From Ashinkailepas kermadecensis (Eukaryota; Arthropoda; Thecostraca; Neolepadidae), in the NCBI GenBank assembly GCA_034440615.1, contig JAOTOM010005108.1, positions 558,001 through 622,000 on the forward strand: a stretch of 64,000 nt of DNA, in the 5' to 3' direction. The position numbers were made by a program, and so were the translations under genes. The notes beneath the pieces were generated by a model. It searched no databases and was not told where the DNA came from. It worked only from the letters and a program-made list of their open reading frames with translations. Positions 61,221 to 64,000 of this stretch are shown piece after piece (positions within the stretch are counted from its first letter, which is position 1; every line of letters begins with the position of its first letter).

Positions 61221-61223
61221 CAT

Positions 61224-61442
61224 GCACACAAGTAGAAGATGTGTACAGGCAAAAGATGTACACATGATGAAGATGTGTACAGGCAAAAGATGTACACAGG
61301 ATGAAGATGTGCACAGGTAGAAGATGAACACAGGTAGAAGATGTACACAGGTAGAAGATGCACACAGGTAGAAGATGTACACAGGTAGAAGATGCACACA
61401 GGTAGAAGATGTACACAGGTGGAAGATGTACACAGGCAGAAG
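61224..61442. repeat. 18-bp minisatellite, left part
   Basis: Units of ACACAGGTAGAAGATGYA, about 12 copies. It continues after the inserted hAT element at 62,109-62,166, so it was one array. Confidence 0.93.
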
Positions 61443-62108
61443 CACTAGCGGATCCATGGAGGGGGCCATTCCGGCCATGGCCCCCCGAAGCGCTTAAAAG
61501 GGGGGGGGGCATAGTGTCTTTTGGCCCCCCGAAACTAACAGAAGTAAACTGAATTAAAATGCAGTAACCTTTGCCGAGGCAAAAAAATATAGTCTGGATG
61601 AAAGAATCTCCAATTTTAAAGGTATTTTTATAATTGTTTGGAAGCCAATATGGCAGCATAGTACATTCTGACAAACATCGAGGGTTCTATGCTGCTCAAG
61701 TTCTGCTTACAGCAAGAGCTGACAAAATCGGATCTGCCAGTGTGTAAACGTGCACGAACATTGACGTGGTACAGGACGTTGAACGTGAACGTGGACGTCT
61801 TGGTAAACAAGAACAAAAATCCCGTAACTTAGAAGCGGTGGAGGTAGGCTGGGGCCACTACACAGGAAATTATGTTGTCATTATTTATTATTGTTAAAAA
61901 ATGGGTGGGTCCCTTTGACAAATAGTGGTAGAAATCCGATGCTTTTAACCAAAAATAGTGGGAGAATGGGCACCCTCCAAATCCCTTCCACCCCTCCCCT
62001 GATGCAATTCCTAAGTACGCTACTGGGGGATGGGGAGGGGGATTGCTGACGCCGAAATCCGAAAGTTGCCCCACCCCCCCCCAAACCGGTGGGCTAGATC
62101 CGCCAGTG
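61443..62108. mobile_element. hAT-type MITE (666 bp) inside the 18-bp array
   Basis: The ends are CACTAGCGGATC and, reverse-complemented, CACTGGCGGATC: a 12-bp inverted repeat with one mismatch. It is flanked by an exact 8-bp duplication GGCAGAAG (61,435-61,442 and 62,109-62,116). C/G runs lie just inside each end. No transposase. The 8-bp duplication fits hAT. Confidence 0.85.
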
Positions 62109-62166
62109 GGCAGAAGATGCACACAGGTGGAAGATGTACACAGGCAGAAGATGCACACAGGTGGAA
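62109..62166. repeat. 18-bp minisatellite, right part
   Basis: Three more units of the array interrupted by the MITE. Confidence 0.9.
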
Positions 62167-63830
62167 TGACACCGCAATGGCGCACTTCAGCTGCAACCTA
62201 TTATGGGTCTGTTCCCGTGGCTCCACTAACCTCCACAAACCTCCACTGGTCGTTCCCGTCGCAAATCCAGTGGAGATTTTTCCTCCACCAACCTCCACCA
62301 GTGGAGCAAAAGCTCCACCAGCCCAGGAGCAGGGTCCAATTGTGATTTTTCAGTTCAGCTCAATCACGGCGCACTTGCGCCATATATCTGCGCGTAAACA
62401 ACGTCCTCCAGAGGTATATGATTCAGGTTGGCGCGTAAACAACGTCCTCCATCATAGGGGACACGCAAAAGATTGCTCGGAGAGGAGGTGGGGTTTGACC
62501 GTGGTGTTGGGTGCTGAGCGGGAAATAGAGTTGTCTGAATGCGTTCGTGTTACTGCGATAAGGTAAAGTACGTAGTCTTAAGTGTAGTTGGTTTGTTTAG
62601 GTTAAGGTTTTCGGGTGACTTGCATTCAGAGTGGGAAACTTACTTTCTGGGTTGGGAGTCGGAGTGCATACCGATTTCTTCCGGAGTACATTTTCATGGA
62701 CATTATTTTTGTATACATGGAATCTGTTTACCAGAAACCGACCGGAAAAACCGAAATCAGTACCTACATAATATGCATAAGTAATATCATTATCATTTTT
62801 GGTCAAATCAAATGCCAAAACATACGAACAAAGAAGTGAACAATGGATGGCACCGCCCGGCAGAGACCCGTAATAATCAGCACTGTTTCGTTTCTTATGA
62901 CTCACAGGAGAAATGCGTTTTCCTTTCACTGTTGGTCTCAGTACAAGGCTAGCCATATGAAAAACAAACAAAAATACTTCACACAGAGCTACTTCACCCT
63001 CAGCTCAGAGCGCATACCTACCTATGCAGCCAATTTCCCACGTAATACGAACGCAACTCCGCTACCGCACACGCCACAGTTGGATGTGGTTGGATGTGAT
63101 CAAAGCAAAGATCAGTCAAGGTCTTGTGTTTACTGTTAACTTGTGTGGACACTGTTGACCATGTGTTCAAAGTTGCTAATGGTTATGACGTCATATACAA
63201 AATACCTTGCATTGATTGGTTGATAGACAGATTTCAGAACAGAAAACGCTAACGCAGCCATTTCTGATCGGTGGCCTCCGGGACTCCGGAGACGTCTCTT
63301 AAAACTGTCAAAGTTTCCCACTATAGGGTGGCAGAAACACAGGTATTCCGAGACGGGGCTCCAGAGCCGGAGAACAGGGTTCTCAGTGCGCATGCACATA
63401 ATCTTGCAAGTTGCTGTTGGCGCGTTGTTGTCGGCAATTCCAGTGGTTGAGATTGATGGAGTGTGTGAAGCTATGGTCTGGCTGCTGACTGCTACAAAAA
63501 GTGATTAGTTTGAGTTTTGACCATAAGTGGAATAACCAGCATTTTTTTGGGTGTCGTTCTGTGTTTGTTTTTATGATATCTTTGTTCCCACATTTGTGTC
63601 GGAGTACATGTGAAGCCCATCCTATCCAGTATGAACCCGGAGTGCAAAAATGTTTTCAGAGATAAAATCTCTTAAGAAGTGCCTTAATTCCCACCCTGCT
63701 TGCATTGTCTGAAGGGGCACCCCGTTGCTCCTTGCTCTGAGGGTTTTCTGCTCCCGTCGAGGGGATGATGTGTTTGCGAAGTGTGTGAAGGACCACCTTG
63801 CCATGCCTGGTTTTTCTCCCCTGCTGCGAC
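62167..63830. other. non-coding, no gene established
   Basis: Contains CCTCCAC-rich short repeats (62,220-62,330) and a TATGACGTCATAT element at about 63,185 with a perfect CRE core. No gene recognised. Confidence 0.4.
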
Positions 63831-63924
63831 ATAAGTAAGCAAGTTTTTTCTGTCCACTTTTTCTTCCCCTCAGCTACCTGGGCGGCTGCATTTTCGCGCG
63901 CTTCCCAGCGTGCCGCCAGCCGCT

Positions 63925-63937
63925 GTTGCTAGGCAAC
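63925..63937. promoter_or_regulatory. RFX X-box, GTTGCTAGGCAAC
   Basis: The reverse complement GTTGCCTAGCAAC fits the RFX consensus GTNRCC-N-RGYAAC with a one-base spacer. It lies in a GC-rich patch at the right end of the window, after a pyrimidine-rich tract. X-boxes mark ciliary and other RFX targets; the target gene would be outside the window. Confidence 0.45.
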
Positions 63938-64000
63938 CGATTGCATCACTCAGCAGTAGGCCACCGGTAGTGGGAGGAAGTCAACTGTGGTAGTTTTAGC

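Overview
This is an intron-rich, repeat-dense animal genome window. It holds one recognisable host gene, a PKN-type (PRK) serine/threonine protein kinase on the minus strand. The gene can be followed exon by exon from about 46.2 kb down to its stop codon at 2,064. Twelve exons join in phase and encode, in order, a serine/acid-rich linker, the PKN C2-like domain, a repeat-containing V3 linker, a complete AGC kinase domain, and the AGC C-tail ending DYTADWC. Two further candidate exons lie at 52.0 and 52.5 kb. The N-terminal HR1 (Rho-binding) exons were not found and probably lie beyond 64 kb. Exon and splice structure, the domain sequence, a Gypsy LTR retrotransposon, hAT- and TTAA-type DNA elements and long microsatellites all fit an invertebrate metazoan. 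Tandem repeats that copy exon/intron junctions are known to me from amphioxus ('mirage' minisatellites), so a cephalochordate is worth testing, but the species cannot be fixed from this window.

Layout. 0-2 kb: downstream flank and a 26-bp minisatellite that copies the last codons of the gene. 2-15 kb: C-terminal and kinase exons, with a 28-bp minisatellite (3.2-3.75 kb), CA/TA microsatellites, and two TTAA-flanked DNA elements (6.9-7.7 and 10.5-11.4 kb). 16.2-24.7 kb: a degraded Gypsy LTR retrotransposon in the sense orientation, whose 5' LTR begins exactly at the 3' end of a C2 exon. 24.7-26.2 kb: two C2 exons and an 81-bp array of exon-start copies. 27-42 kb: one huge intron with a TTAA element, a degenerate 21-bp satellite in two opposite-facing blocks, a palindromic core of GGTACC/AGGTCA modules, and a 5.2-kb hAT-like element with an 8-bp target duplication. 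42-46 kb: three C2/linker exons and a 1-kb GA/GATAGA array. 46-64 kb: no certain exon, but a tRNA-derived SINE remnant, a CpG-rich segment with four 74-bp E-box repeats, a 1.1-kb GACAGA array, several minisatellites, a third TTAA element, and a 666-bp hAT MITE inserted inside an 18-bp array. An RFX X-box lies at the right edge.

The most striking pattern is that five of the twelve exons carry a tandem repeat seeded by their own edge: two 5' splice-site edges, two 3' splice-site edges, and the stop-codon end. A sixth exon has an internal 51-bp coding minisatellite. The gene is therefore surrounded by decoy splice sites and decoy micro-exons. A transposon LTR also appears to supply one splice donor.
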